A model generated the notes under the pieces. That model searched no databases and had not been told where the DNA came from. It saw nothing but the letters and a program-made list of their open reading frames with translations. From NCBI GenBank assembly GCA_037139415.1, contig JBAXGN010000044.1, forward strand, positions 1-44,899: 44,899 nucleotides of DNA. Reading direction: 5' to 3'. The position numbers and the translations under genes are program-made. Positions 16,760-25,382 of this stretch are shown piece by piece (within the stretch, counting starts at the first letter, position 1; every line of letters begins with the position of its first letter). Source of the stretch: Verrucomicrobiota bacterium. GTDB lineage: Bacteria; Verrucomicrobiota; Verrucomicrobiia; Limisphaerales; Fontisphaeraceae.

Positions 16760-19700
16760 ATGTCTGATCCGGCCACGTTTGAGTCGTTCCAACGCGCGCT
16801 GAACCGTCTGGTTGACACGTTCGGCCGGAACCTCGTCGCGTACAAAAGCTCCGCCTATGACGAGGCCAGCCTGCGCCAGGAATTCCTCACGCCCTTCTTT
16901 CGCGCCCTGGGCTGGGATGTGGAGAATGATGCCGGGCTGATTCCCCAGCACCGCGAAGTCGAGATCGAGAGCCGTCCCCAGATTGGCGGACGCCAGAAGC
17001 GCGCCGACTTCCTGTTCCGCACCCACCCCACCGACCGCTTTGTCTGCGAGGCCAAGAAGCCCGCCGAAGAACTCCACGCCGGTTACGCCTTCCAAGCCAA
17101 ACGCTATGCCTGGAACAAGGGCCTCCCGCTCGCCGTCCTCACCGACTTCGAGGAGTTCAAAATCTACATCGTCGGCGGACGCCCCTACAAGGACGAGCCC
17201 GAGGTCGGCCTCTGGGAGACCTGGCACTACACCCAATACCCGCTCATCGCCCAGCAACTCTGGGACCTGCTCGCCCGCGAGCGCGTCGCCGCCGGCAGCA
17301 TTGATCAGCTCATTGATTCCCTGCCCAAGAAACCCACGGGCAAGGGCAAAGGCAAGGCCAAACAAGGCTGGCTCATCAAGCCCGACCGCGCCCGCGCCCT
17401 CGACACCGATTTCCTCAACTTCCTCGATGAAGCCCGGCGCGAACTCGCCTCCGACCTGCTCCGCCACAACGACCGCGCCGATCTCCTCGAAGGCGCCCAG
17501 CTCAACGAATCCGTCCAGCGCATCCTCGACCGCATCCTGTTCCTGCGCATCTGCGAAGACCGCGATATTGACACCGGCTACCCGCTCGACCGCCTCGTCC
17601 GCTCCTGGCGTGAGGATGGCCATCCCGATACCGCCCGCACCGCCCGCCAGCAGCCGTTTGAACTCCACGATGAAGAGAGTAGGAGCCGACGTAAGGAGGC
17701 TCTAACATCGGCCCCCAAGAATGAGCCTCCTGACGTCGGCACCTACGCTGGCTCTCTATGGCACGCCCTCGTCCGCCACTTCCGCGCGCTGGACCGCCGG
17801 CCCCCCTCGCACATTCCCTTCTTCAACGGCAACCTCTTCAAGCCCCATTTCAGCGAGGAACTCCTGGTCAGCGACGAATGGCTGGCCCACTTCCTCGATG
17901 AACTGGGCGATGAGGAATCCCCCTACCTCTTCAGCTACATCCCGGTGGAAATCCTCGGCACCATCTACGAGCGGTTCCTCGGCAAAGTCGTCCGCCCGCA
18001 CGGGCGGGGCGTGACGATTGAAGAAAAGCCGGAAGTCCGCAAAGCCGGGGGCGTCTATTACACCCCGCGCTACATCGTCGAATACATCGTCGCCCAGACC
18101 GTCGGCAAACTGCTCGCCGGGCGCAAACCGGAGGACGCCCTCAAAGTCCGCATCCTCGATCCCGCCTGCGGCTCCGGCAGCTTCCTCATCTGCGCCTTTG
18201 AGGCCGTCTGCGAGCACTGCCAGCAATGGCTCACCGACCACCTCCACCAATCCGTAGGTGACGAGGTAACGAGTCTCAAACTGGAGGGGAAAGATCAGAG
18301 CCTCCTCACGTCGGCTCCTACGGCGGTGGCGTGGCTGAAGAAACACCGCGACTGGTGCTGGCTCGAACCCGGCGCCAACGCCGTCCACCTCACCACCAAG
18401 GCCCGCCGCCGCATCCTCCGCGAGACCATCCACGGCGTGGACCTGGACCCGCAGGCCGTGGAAGTCACCCAGCTCTCCCTCTACCTCAAGATGCTGGAGA
18501 ACGAGAACCGCACCACCCTGGCCCATGAGCGCAGCCTCTTCGGCAGCGATGAAGCCCTGCTGCCGCCCCTGCAAGACAACATCAAATGCGGTAACTCCCT
18601 CATTGCCTCCGATTTCTCGATGATCCCCGAGAACCTCGTGCGCGTGCATGCCTTCGACTGGCCCGTCCAATTCCCCGCCATCATGAAGGTCGGTGGATTT
18701 GATGCGGTCATCGGAAATCCGCCTTACCGCAGCTTGCTACTAGGAAAAAAACAGAAATCGGAAACAGACGACACTATCGAATATTACCAATCCAAGTATC
18801 CAAGTGCGGCCGTCTATAAAATGAATTTGTTCGGACTGTTCATGGAATACTCGACAGCGCTACTGCGGAAGGGCGGTCAATTTTCATTTATTATACCGAA
18901 TCTTTTCTTTACAACCCATTATTTCCGCGACCTCAGGCATTTTATGCTGGGAACAGGCAGTTTCAGCGCGGTCTTTGACCTGCGATTTAAGGTCTTCGAC
19001 GAAGCGGAAATGGGAGGAAACGGGATTTTTGTTTTTAGCAAGTTGGTAGAAGCGCCGGTGATGGAGATTCGCGTCGCTGAGTCAAAGGAGCATTTCATAT
19101 TACCTGTGAGTCGCCACTTGCCAACAACCTCATTGCGGTCAGATCCAGACCTCAATTTGCTGGCTTCCATGGGCGGTGGGACCGTGATGGCGCGTGTTCG
19201 CTCCCTTCCATTCATCACAATCGATAAAGCGTGCATTATTTATCAGGGAATTATTACGGGCGATAACAGCGTATTCCTTTCAGACACGCAACAAGGTGCA
19301 AAATGGCAAAGAATTTTGCGAGGCCGTGACATTGATCGTTATGCAAAAGAATTTGGAGGCATGTTTGTCTTCTATGAACCCAAAAAACTATGGAGCAACA
19401 CAAACCCAGAAATGTTCAAATCGCCAGAGAAGCTAATCAGCAGACAGACCAGTGATCGGTTAGTCGCGACCTATGATAACGAAGGTTACTTTTCATTGGA
19501 CAGCACGCATGTTATCCAGCTCAAGAACCCGCTCTTTTCTATTAAATATCTCTTGGGAATTTACAATTCTCGATTGCTCAACTTCCTGTATTCAGAAAAA
19601 GTTCAGGAAGGAGGCCGTGCTTTTGCCCAAGTGAAGGTTGTAAATTTGAAACCTTTGCCAATCCGACTTCTCGACCTTTGCAAACCCGCCGACAAAGCAC

Positions 19701-19894
19701 AGCACGACAAGTTGGTTGGCTTGGTGGACAAGATGCTGGCGTTGACACCACAGTTGCGTGCGGCCAAGACGGACGCCGAGCGGGAGACATTGCAAAACGC
19801 CATCACCGCCACGGATCAGCAGATTGATGCGCTGGTGTATGAGTTGTACGGCCTCACCCCGGCGGAAATCGCACTGGTGGAGGGCGGCCAATAA
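16760..19894 (+). CDS. Single-chain restriction-modification enzyme (type IIG-like: nuclease + N6-adenine methyltransferase + specificity domain)
   Basis: One 1044-aa protein appears to combine all functions of a DNA restriction-modification system. Residues 30-130 resemble an HsdR-type PD-(D/E)XK nuclease: Asp83 (QKRADFLF) and Glu97-x-Lys99 (VCEAKKP). A helical region follows. The methyltransferase has YYTPRYIVEYIV (about 429), motif I DPACGSGSF (about 468) and motif IV NPPY (about 652), which marks N6-adenine methylation. A TaqI-like target-recognition region (655-960) and a helical end follow. It should cut unmodified DNA and methylate self DNA. No separate hsd genes flank it. Two palindromic repeats sit in frame at residues 307-329 and 499-521. 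From about 18720 the DNA becomes far more AT-rich, suggesting a swapped specificity domain. Confidence 0.88.
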   Translation: MSDPATFESFQRALNRLVDTFGRNLVAYKSSAYDEASLRQEFLTPFFRALGWDVENDAGLIPQHREVEIESRPQIGGRQKRADFLFRTHPTDRFVCEAKKPAEELHAGYAFQAKRYAWNKGLPLAVLTDFEEFKIYIVGGRPYKDEPEVGLWETWHYTQYPLIAQQLWDLLARERVAAGSIDQLIDSLPKKPTGKGKGKAKQGWLIKPDRARALDTDFLNFLDEARRELASDLLRHNDRADLLEGAQLNESVQRILDRILFLRICEDRDIDTGYPLDRLVRSWREDGHPDTARTARQQPFELHDEESRSRRKEALTSAPKNEPPDVGTYAGSLWHALVRHFRALDRRPPSHIPFFNGNLFKPHFSEELLVSDEWLAHFLDELGDEESPYLFSYIPVEILGTIYERFLGKVVRPHGRGVTIEEKPEVRKAGGVYYTPRYIVEYIVAQTVGKLLAGRKPEDALKVRILDPACGSGSFLICAFEAVCEHCQQWLTDHLHQSVGDEVTSLKLEGKDQSLLTSAPTAVAWLKKHRDWCWLEPGANAVHLTTKARRRILRETIHGVDLDPQAVEVTQLSLYLKMLENENRTTLAHERSLFGSDEALLPPLQDNIKCGNSLIASDFSMIPENLVRVHAFDWPVQFPAIMKVGGFDAVIGNPPYRSLLLGKKQKSETDDTIEYYQSKYPSAAVYKMNLFGLFMEYSTALLRKGGQFSFIIPNLFFTTHYFRDLRHFMLGTGSFSAVFDLRFKVFDEAEMGGNGIFVFSKLVEAPVMEIRVAESKEHFILPVSRHLPTTSLRSDPDLNLLASMGGGTVMARVRSLPFITIDKACIIYQGIITGDNSVFLSDTQQGAKWQRILRGRDIDRYAKEFGGMFVFYEPKKLWSNTNPEMFKSPEKLISRQTSDRLVATYDNEGYFSLDSTHVIQLKNPLFSIKYLLGIYNSRLLNFLYSEKVQEGGRAFAQVKVVNLKPLPIRLLDLCKPADKAQHDKLVGLVDKMLALTPQLRAAKTDAERETLQNAITATDQQIDALVYELYGLTPAEIALVEGGQ
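17679..17746. repeat. Palindromic element copy A, in frame inside the restriction-modification gene
   Basis: Two 24-base arms (17679-17702 and 17723-17746) are reverse complements at 22 of 24 positions, around a 20-base centre. Arms begin GTAGG and end GGAGGCTC, or the reverse. The 68-base unit is translated in frame, giving SRSRRKEALTSAPKN and following residues between otherwise conserved protein segments. Other copies are at 18254, 19899 and 26420. Confidence 0.85.
18254..18321. repeat. Palindromic element copy B, in frame inside the restriction-modification gene
   Basis: Same architecture as copy A: 24-base arms (18254-18277 and 18298-18321) around a 20-base centre, total 68 bases. The arms pair at 18 of 24 positions. 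It is read in a different codon phase from copy A: here GTA is a codon, while in copy A the arm starts at codon position two. Even so, it contains no stop and gives SLLTSAPT on exit. Confidence 0.8.
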
Positions 19895-19898
19895 CCCC

Positions 19899-19988
19899 GT
19901 AGGAGACGACGCAAGGAGACTCAAATATGAATTCCATGAATGCCCGCAACCAGCCAAAAAGTTTGAGTCTCGTTCGCCCGACACCTAC
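19899..19988. repeat. Palindromic element copy C, just after the restriction-modification gene stop
   Basis: Arms 19899-19922 (GTAGGAGACGACGCAAGG...) and 19965-19988 (...CGACACCTAC) enclose a longer, 42-base, AT-richer centre. It starts 4 bases after the stop codon and could act as a stem-loop between this gene and the converging dnaG gene. Confidence 0.75.
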
Positions 19989-20037
19989 TGACGATACCGC
20001 GCTGGCGGGCCGCGCGACAATGTCGTTTCCGGCCCCG

Positions 20038-21828
20038 TTACAACTCTTGCTGGCGAATGGCGCGTAGCGTATTCTGCTGGGCCACCAAATGGACCTGTTG
20101 CTCCGCCGAGGTGTCCGGGTGGGATAACTGGGTAATGATAAGGTTATGTTGACGTTTAATGTACTCATCCCGCAGGCGGATCACGACGTCGCGCATTTGC
20201 TTCTCAGGCTCGGGAATGGGACGCTCTTCCGTCACGGATTCGGTGATGAGCTGTTTCAACTCCGGTTCCTCGAGGTCACTTAGAAATGAAGGGATGCTGA
20301 CCCAGCTCTCGTTGTAGTAATACGCCATGCGCAACGCGTAGAGGCGGCGCACGGTTTCGTGCTGCAACCATTGCACATCCATGCGCTGCGCCACCCAGGG
20401 CACGAGGTCATCCGCCAGCAAGAGCAACCGCAAGAACCAGAATTCGAGTGGCGTCGGGCGCTCGGCTGGCGGCGTGTCCGGCAGGTGGTCTTCCGTGTAT
20501 TCGGCGGATTCGTTGTGCGTCGGAGCGGGAGCTTTCCTGAATTCCATCCGCACTGCTTCTGGGGAGACCCCTAGGCGGTAGGCGGTCTTTTGGGCATAGA
20601 TATCCAGCAGCACCTGATTGCCGGTTTTGTTGACCGCCAGCGCCATGTCGTGCAAAACAGCCAGCCGACCCCGATCGGTGGCGATCTCATTGGTGGCGCA
20701 AAGGCGGCTCAGATAGTAATCAAAAAAGCCTTCCGCGTGCTGGATGATTTCCTGAAAGGCCGCGCCGCCATGAGCTTTGATGAAGCTATCGGGATCATGC
20801 GGAGCGGGGACCACGGCCACCCGGATGGCGAGGCCAGAATTCAGCAGGCTGTCCAACACCCGCACCGCCGCCTTCTGGCCGGCGTTGTCCGAATCAAAAC
20901 AGAGGATGACTTCGTTGACATAGCGTTTCAGGATGCGGGCATGTTCGTTGGTGAACGCCGTGCCCTGGGGGGCCACCATGTTTTGGGTGCCGGACATGTA
21001 GCAGGCAATCAAATCCAGTTGGCCTTCACAAATGATGGCGAACCCTTTTTCCAGGATCGCGCGTTTGGCCTTGTCCAGACCATAGAAGACTTTGCCTTTG
21101 GTGAAGATGGCGGTTTCGGGGGAGTTGACGTATTTGGCGGTCTTTTCATCACCGCTCAAGACGCGTCCGCTGAAGGCAACCACCCGCCCCTGTTCATCGC
21201 AGATGGGGAACATTAAACGTCCGCGAAAACGGTCATAATACCCCTCACTGCCTTCCCGCTTGATGATCAGGCCGGCCTGCTCCATGATTTCCAGGCTGAA
21301 CCCTTTGCTCTTGGCCCAGTTGACGGTGTCATCCCACAGGTCCGGGGCGTAGCCCAGGCGGAATAACTTCACTGCCTCGGGCGAGACCTGGCGTTTCGCA
21401 AGGTAATCGCGGGCGATTTGCGCCGAGGCCTCATTGCCCAAAGCGTTTTGCCAGCGTTGCGCAATTTGGTCATGGATTTGCAGCAGGGTTTCCTTGAGTT
21501 CCCGCGCCTGTTTTTGGCCGGGCTGGGCATCGTACTCAATGACGATATGAGCGCGTTCCGCCAGTCGGCGCACGGCCTCGCCAAAGCCGACGCTTTCGTA
21601 TTCCTGAACGAACGTGAAGACATCGCCGCCTTTATGGCAGCCGAAACAGTGAAAGGTCTGCCGATGCTGGTTGACGTGAAAACTGGGAGATTTTTCCCGG
21701 TGGAACGGACAGAGGGCGCGATGATTTGCCCCAGCGCGTTTGAGGGGCACATAACCGCCGATCACCTCCACGATGTCACTCGCAGCGCGGATTTGTTCCA
21801 GAACATTCGGCGAAACAAGGCCCGACAT
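20038..21828 (-). CDS. dnaG: DNA primase
   Basis: Makes RNA primers for replication with the replicative helicase. 596 aa, normal length. The CHC2-type zinc-binding domain is at residues 35-65 (Cys40, His43, Cys61, Cys64). The RNA polymerase core contains the TOPRIM motifs CEGQLDLIACYMSG and CFDSDNAGQKA. The C-terminal 150 residues are the variable helicase-interaction region. The start MSGLVSPNVLEQIR at 21828 matches DnaG N-termini. It lies 41 bases after the CvpA-like gene on the same strand. Its 3' end converges with copy C of the palindromic element. Confidence 0.96.
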   Translation of the reverse strand: MSGLVSPNVLEQIRAASDIVEVIGGYVPLKRAGANHRALCPFHREKSPSFHVNQHRQTFHCFGCHKGGDVFTFVQEYESVGFGEAVRRLAERAHIVIEYDAQPGQKQARELKETLLQIHDQIAQRWQNALGNEASAQIARDYLAKRQVSPEAVKLFRLGYAPDLWDDTVNWAKSKGFSLEIMEQAGLIIKREGSEGYYDRFRGRLMFPICDEQGRVVAFSGRVLSGDEKTAKYVNSPETAIFTKGKVFYGLDKAKRAILEKGFAIICEGQLDLIACYMSGTQNMVAPQGTAFTNEHARILKRYVNEVILCFDSDNAGQKAAVRVLDSLLNSGLAIRVAVVPAPHDPDSFIKAHGGAAFQEIIQHAEGFFDYYLSRLCATNEIATDRGRLAVLHDMALAVNKTGNQVLLDIYAQKTAYRLGVSPEAVRMEFRKAPAPTHNESAEYTEDHLPDTPPAERPTPLEFWFLRLLLLADDLVPWVAQRMDVQWLQHETVRRLYALRMAYYYNESWVSIPSFLSDLEEPELKQLITESVTEERPIPEPEKQMRDVVIRLRDEYIKRQHNLIITQLSHPDTSAEQQVHLVAQQNTLRAIRQQEL

Positions 21829-21869
21829 GACTTTAGCCAGTTAAAAAGGCGCGGTGCGGGAAGCGAACC

Positions 21870-22514
21870 CTACTTGCCAATGATTTGGTTGATGAGGTTT
21901 TCCTTTTGTTGCGCCTCCGTTGCTCTGGGGGTGGTCACCGCCTCCCCCTCCGCAGCTTTTGGGATCAGCACATAGTCCAGGTAAGCCCCCAAATGTTTTC
22001 CCGCAAATGAATCAGCGAAGATAGTTTGTTGAATTTCACCGAGGGTGGGAAAGGAAATGTTGCCAAACGCATCGGATTGCAGCTTGGCGGTTTTGGCCCG
22101 TTCATGTTCGGTGATCAAGGGAGCGTGAATGACGGAGATGACCACCACCAGGATGCACAAAAAGCGGATGATGCCGGACATCATTCCCAGCGGATATTCC
22201 ATGCTGCCAAAGAAATCGCACTGGGCGATGCGATCGCGCAGCGCCGTTTTGATCATGTAGATGATAAACAGAATCACGCAGCCGGTGGCCAGGTAGGCGA
22301 TGATGTTGGACCACATGAGACTAAGGGTGGAAAGGCGGGCCACCTCTTTGCCATAGCTTCGGCAGACATAGGCGCCAGCAAAGACGAAACCGAGCCAGGC
22401 AACCAGATCCAAGAATTCCTGGGACATGCCGCGCCGACGGCCGCGGACCAACCCAACCACCGCCACGACGATCACCACGAAATCAAACAGCGTTACTGGG
22501 AATCCGTTACTCAT
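21870..22514 (-). CDS. CvpA-family membrane protein
   Basis: 214-aa integral membrane protein with about four hydrophobic segments (LFDFVVIVVAVVGLVRGRRRG; FLDLVAWLGFVFAGAYV; IIAYLATGCVILFIIYMI; GIIRFLCILVVVISVI) and a soluble C-terminal tail. The GxxRG motif after the first segment is the CvpA/colicin V production hallmark. ATG at 22514 (MSNGFPVTLFDF) is preferred over an in-frame ATG at 22541. The frame continues upstream opposite to nothing useful, overlapping the MFS gene in another frame. Sits between MFS transporter and dnaG on the same strand. Cellular role unclear. Confidence 0.82.
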   Translation of the reverse strand: MSNGFPVTLFDFVVIVVAVVGLVRGRRRGMSQEFLDLVAWLGFVFAGAYVCRSYGKEVARLSTLSLMWSNIIAYLATGCVILFIIYMIKTALRDRIAQCDFFGSMEYPLGMMSGIIRFLCILVVVISVIHAPLITEHERAKTAKLQSDAFGNISFPTLGEIQQTIFADSFAGKHLGAYLDYVLIPKAAEGEAVTTPRATEAQQKENLINQIIGK

Positions 22515-22570
22515 AGTTATGTTGGCGGCAATATAAGCCATGGCGGGGCAAAGTTCAATGTAATAAATGG

Positions 22571-23824
22571 TTACGCGATTTTCCGCTCCACCCCAAGTTT
22601 GCCAATGAGCAGAAATACCAGCAGCAGCGCCAAGGGGTACAGTCCGGCGCAGGCCAGGAAGATGGGGGTGAAGCCATACACGTCCACCACGCTGCCGATG
22701 TAGAGTTGCGACAATGCGCTGACCCAGGAACCCAGCGCGCCGCCCAAGCCGGTCACGGTGGCGACGGAGTTTTTGGGGAAGACTTCCGCCGGAAGCGTGA
22801 TGTTGCTCCAGCCGCCATGACAGAACGTCATGCCCGCGACGAGCATCAGGGCCAGGGTGGGGTTGGCAATCTGCGTGGTCGCCAAACAAAATAGGAACAG
22901 CAGACCGGTCATCAATCCCATCGTGCTTTTGCGTGCGGTGTCCAATTCCCAGCCGCGGTTGATCAGTAACCGTGGAATCACTCCGCTGCACACGTTGCCC
23001 AGTGCGGCGGCGGCAAAGGGTATCCAGACAAACATCCCGATTTGTTTCAGGTCGAAGCCGTGCCGTTTTTGGAAATAGAGCGGAATCCAGAACAGCAGGA
23101 AATAGCTGATCGGGTCCGTCAACGCGCGCACGAGGATGCAGCCCCAGGTTTCGCGCATGCGCAGCAGTTTCGCCAACGGGGCAGGGCGTTCGACAGTAGC
23201 GTCTTCGCGTTGGCCGTCCAGGATCAGGGTGCGTTCTGCTTCGGTCAGGTTCGGGTGATGTTTGGGCAGTTTGAAGAGCAACGCCCACGCGGCCAGCCAG
23301 ACAAACCCGAGGGCACCGGTGACGAGAAAGCCCGCCCGCCAACCCCATTGCATGGCGATGACGGAGACAATGGGGGCTGCCGCCATTGAACCAAAGGCGG
23401 TGCCGGCGTTGAAGATGCCAATGGCCAGGGCGCGATCCCGCATCGGGAACCATTCGGCAACGGCACGCACGCCGCCAGTGAAGCTACCCGGTTCAAATAC
23501 ACCAAGCAGGAACCGGAAAAACGAGAACTGCCCCACCGTGGCGGCGAAAACATGGAGCATGTTGGCCAGCGACCAACCGGAAACGAAGACCATGAACCCG
23601 CGGCGGGTACCGATGTAATCAATGACGCGCCCGCTGACGGCGTACATCACGCCGTAGCTGGTGAGGAACCAGGCATTGATGGCACCGTAGCTGGCATTGG
23701 TGAGGCCGAGATCGTCCTTGATGGTGCCGATGAGCACCGAGAGCGTCTGGCGATCCAGATAGTTCAAGGCGGACGCCAGGCAGAGCAGGAATGCGATGTA
23801 CCAGCGTAGCCCTTTGATTTTCAT
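22571..23824 (-). CDS. MFS transporter, anion:cation symporter (hexuronate-type) family
   Basis: Inner-membrane transporter of 417 aa with twelve predicted helices. The N-terminus LNYLDRQTLSVLIGTIKDDL matches the ACS family LNYLDR motif, and GTRRGFMVFVSGWSLA is the loop 2-3 motif. Family members import hexuronates, glucarate, phthalate or phosphonates. ATG at 23824 (MKIKGLRWYIAFLL) is chosen; upstream residues to 23893 are polar and not conserved-looking. Followed at 56 bases by the CvpA-like gene. A role in uptake of sugar acids from the glycan enzymes nearby is only an inference. Confidence 0.88.
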   Translation of the reverse strand: MKIKGLRWYIAFLLCLASALNYLDRQTLSVLIGTIKDDLGLTNASYGAINAWFLTSYGVMYAVSGRVIDYIGTRRGFMVFVSGWSLANMLHVFAATVGQFSFFRFLLGVFEPGSFTGGVRAVAEWFPMRDRALAIGIFNAGTAFGSMAAAPIVSVIAMQWGWRAGFLVTGALGFVWLAAWALLFKLPKHHPNLTEAERTLILDGQREDATVERPAPLAKLLRMRETWGCILVRALTDPISYFLLFWIPLYFQKRHGFDLKQIGMFVWIPFAAAALGNVCSGVIPRLLINRGWELDTARKSTMGLMTGLLFLFCLATTQIANPTLALMLVAGMTFCHGGWSNITLPAEVFPKNSVATVTGLGGALGSWVSALSQLYIGSVVDVYGFTPIFLACAGLYPLALLLVFLLIGKLGVERKIA

Positions 23825-24045
23825 AAGTATTGTTGTGGATTCATTAGTCCGAATGGTTTTCCAAGTCAATGGAAAGTCTGAAATTCTTGACACTGTGGGG
23901 GCGCCGGTTCATCGTGCTGCCATGCCGCACAAACGCAGTGCAACACGTGCCGGAGTCGCAGGGCAAGGGTCAGCTATGGTGACTGGGTGGTGGCTTTTGG
24001 CCCGTTGCAGACCATCTGTCGGCACGATGAAATCATAAACCGCTT

Positions 24046-24318
24046 ATGCCTACCGCAATCATTCTCCTGAAAATAGATCCCAAGAAAGTCACCGGCACCG
24101 CCGAGAAGCTTTTGGATATTCACGCGGTAACGGATGTGTATTCCGTATCCGGACGGCACGATCTGTTGGTGATCATTAAGTGCGACTCCATTGACCTGAT
24201 AGAGTCCGCCATCACCGACCATTTGCTGAAGACCGATGGCATCATTGAAAGCGAAACGATGTTCGCTTTCCGCAGCTACGACAAGCGGGAGGGCGGACGC
24301 GCCATAGACGTGGATTGA
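24046..24318 (+). CDS. Stand-alone Lrp/AsnC ligand-binding (RAM) domain protein
   Basis: 90-aa protein made only of the alpha/beta RAM effector domain: AIILLKIDPKKVTGTAEKLL, VYSVSGRHDLLVIIKCDSID, and TMFAFRSYDKRE. There is no N-terminal helix-turn-helix, so it cannot bind DNA by itself in the usual way. Such SraM-like proteins are thought to oligomerise and bind amino acids. It is followed 26 bases downstream by the GH5 gene and may be co-transcribed with it. Confidence 0.85.
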   Translation: MPTAIILLKIDPKKVTGTAEKLLDIHAVTDVYSVSGRHDLLVIIKCDSIDLIESAITDHLLKTDGIIESETMFAFRSYDKREGGRAIDVD

Positions 24319-24344
24319 GAACCGGAACTGAATTTAAACCAACC

Positions 24345-25343
24345 ATGAAATTTTTCACCGGCATTGGATTACTCGTTGCGCTCACCATTGCTCAAGCAAG
24401 CGCGGCGGATGTTTTTGAACAGAACCGTCAGCTTGGGCGGGGCGTCAATATTATCGGTTACGATCCGCTGTGGAAATCCCAGGAGCAGGCCCGGTTCCAG
24501 GCCAAGCATTTCCGGTTGCTCAAGGAAGCGGGGTTTAATTCGGTGCGTGTCAATCTGCACCCGTTCCGCTCCATGGATGCGGATAAAGGCTTGGCATTGC
24601 GGGAATCCTGGCTCAAAACGCTGGACTGGGTGGTTCAAAACGCCACAAACCAGGGATTAATGGTCATCCTGGACTTGCATGAGTTTAATACCATGGGGGC
24701 TGATCCAGAGGCTAATAAAGAGAAATTTCTGGCCTTCTGGCGACAGCTTTCGGCGCACTGTCAATCTGCCTCGGACCAAGTGGTGTTTGAAATCCTGAAT
24801 GAACCCTCCAAGAAGCTCACGCCGGCATTGTGGAACGAATATTGGCGCGAAGCGCTGGCGATTATTCGTAAATCCCATCCCATGCGGACCGTCATTATCG
24901 GGCCGTCGTTTTGGAATTCCATTGATCACCTGAAGGAGTTGGAATTACCGTCGGATGACCGCCATCTCATTGTGACGGTTCACTATTACAAGCCGATGGA
25001 GTTCACGCATCAGGGCGCGGCGTGGTCATCGCACAAGGAGAAAAAGGATATTACCTGGTCCGGGACGGAAGCGCAACGCCAGGCAGTGACGAATGACTTC
25101 GCCAAAGCCGTTGCGTGGGCCAAGGAGCGCAATCGCCCCCTCTTTCTCGGCGAGTTTGGCGCTTATGATACGGCACCGACGGCGTCGCGCGTTTGTTATA
25201 CGGATGCGGTGGCGCGCACGGCGGAATCCCTGGGCTGGAGTTGGGCGTACTGGCAGTTCGACAGCGACTTTATCCTGTACGACATCAAGCAGGACGCTTG
25301 GGTTGAACCGATTTTACGGGCACTGGTGCCGGTTCGGCGGTGA
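24345..25343 (+). CDS. Secreted glycoside hydrolase family 5 (cellulase-like)
   Basis: Predicted endo-beta-glycanase, 332 aa. Residues 1-21 form a signal peptide (MKFFTGIGLLVALTIAQASA). The (beta/alpha)8 barrel carries GFNSVRVNLHPF, the acid/base glutamate in FEILNEPS (about residue 153), HYYKPMEFTHQG, and the nucleophile glutamate in FLGEFGAYD (about 269). Family substrates include cellulose, mannan and xyloglucan, not separable here. The ATG at 24345 is preferred over an upstream in-frame TTG at 24315 that overlaps the RAM gene, because it starts the signal peptide. Confidence 0.92.
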   Translation: MKFFTGIGLLVALTIAQASAADVFEQNRQLGRGVNIIGYDPLWKSQEQARFQAKHFRLLKEAGFNSVRVNLHPFRSMDADKGLALRESWLKTLDWVVQNATNQGLMVILDLHEFNTMGADPEANKEKFLAFWRQLSAHCQSASDQVVFEILNEPSKKLTPALWNEYWREALAIIRKSHPMRTVIIGPSFWNSIDHLKELELPSDDRHLIVTVHYYKPMEFTHQGAAWSSHKEKKDITWSGTEAQRQAVTNDFAKAVAWAKERNRPLFLGEFGAYDTAPTASRVCYTDAVARTAESLGWSWAYWQFDSDFILYDIKQDAWVEPILRALVPVRR

Positions 25344-25382
25344 GCATGAACAGATAAACCGCGTTGTGTGGAATCACACATT

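Noticed and set aside
17679-19988. Palindromic elements as insertion sequences
   Set aside because: Units are only 68-90 bases, with no transposase and no clear target duplication at the flanks.
22515-23453. Upstream extension of the CvpA-like frame to 527 codons
   Set aside because: The extra 313 codons overlap the MFS transporter in another frame and are Arg/Pro/His-rich; the true start is near 22514.
23887-23915. TTGACA with a 17-base spacer to CATCGT as a promoter of the RAM gene
   Set aside because: The -35 box is perfect but the -10 box matches only 3 of 6 positions.
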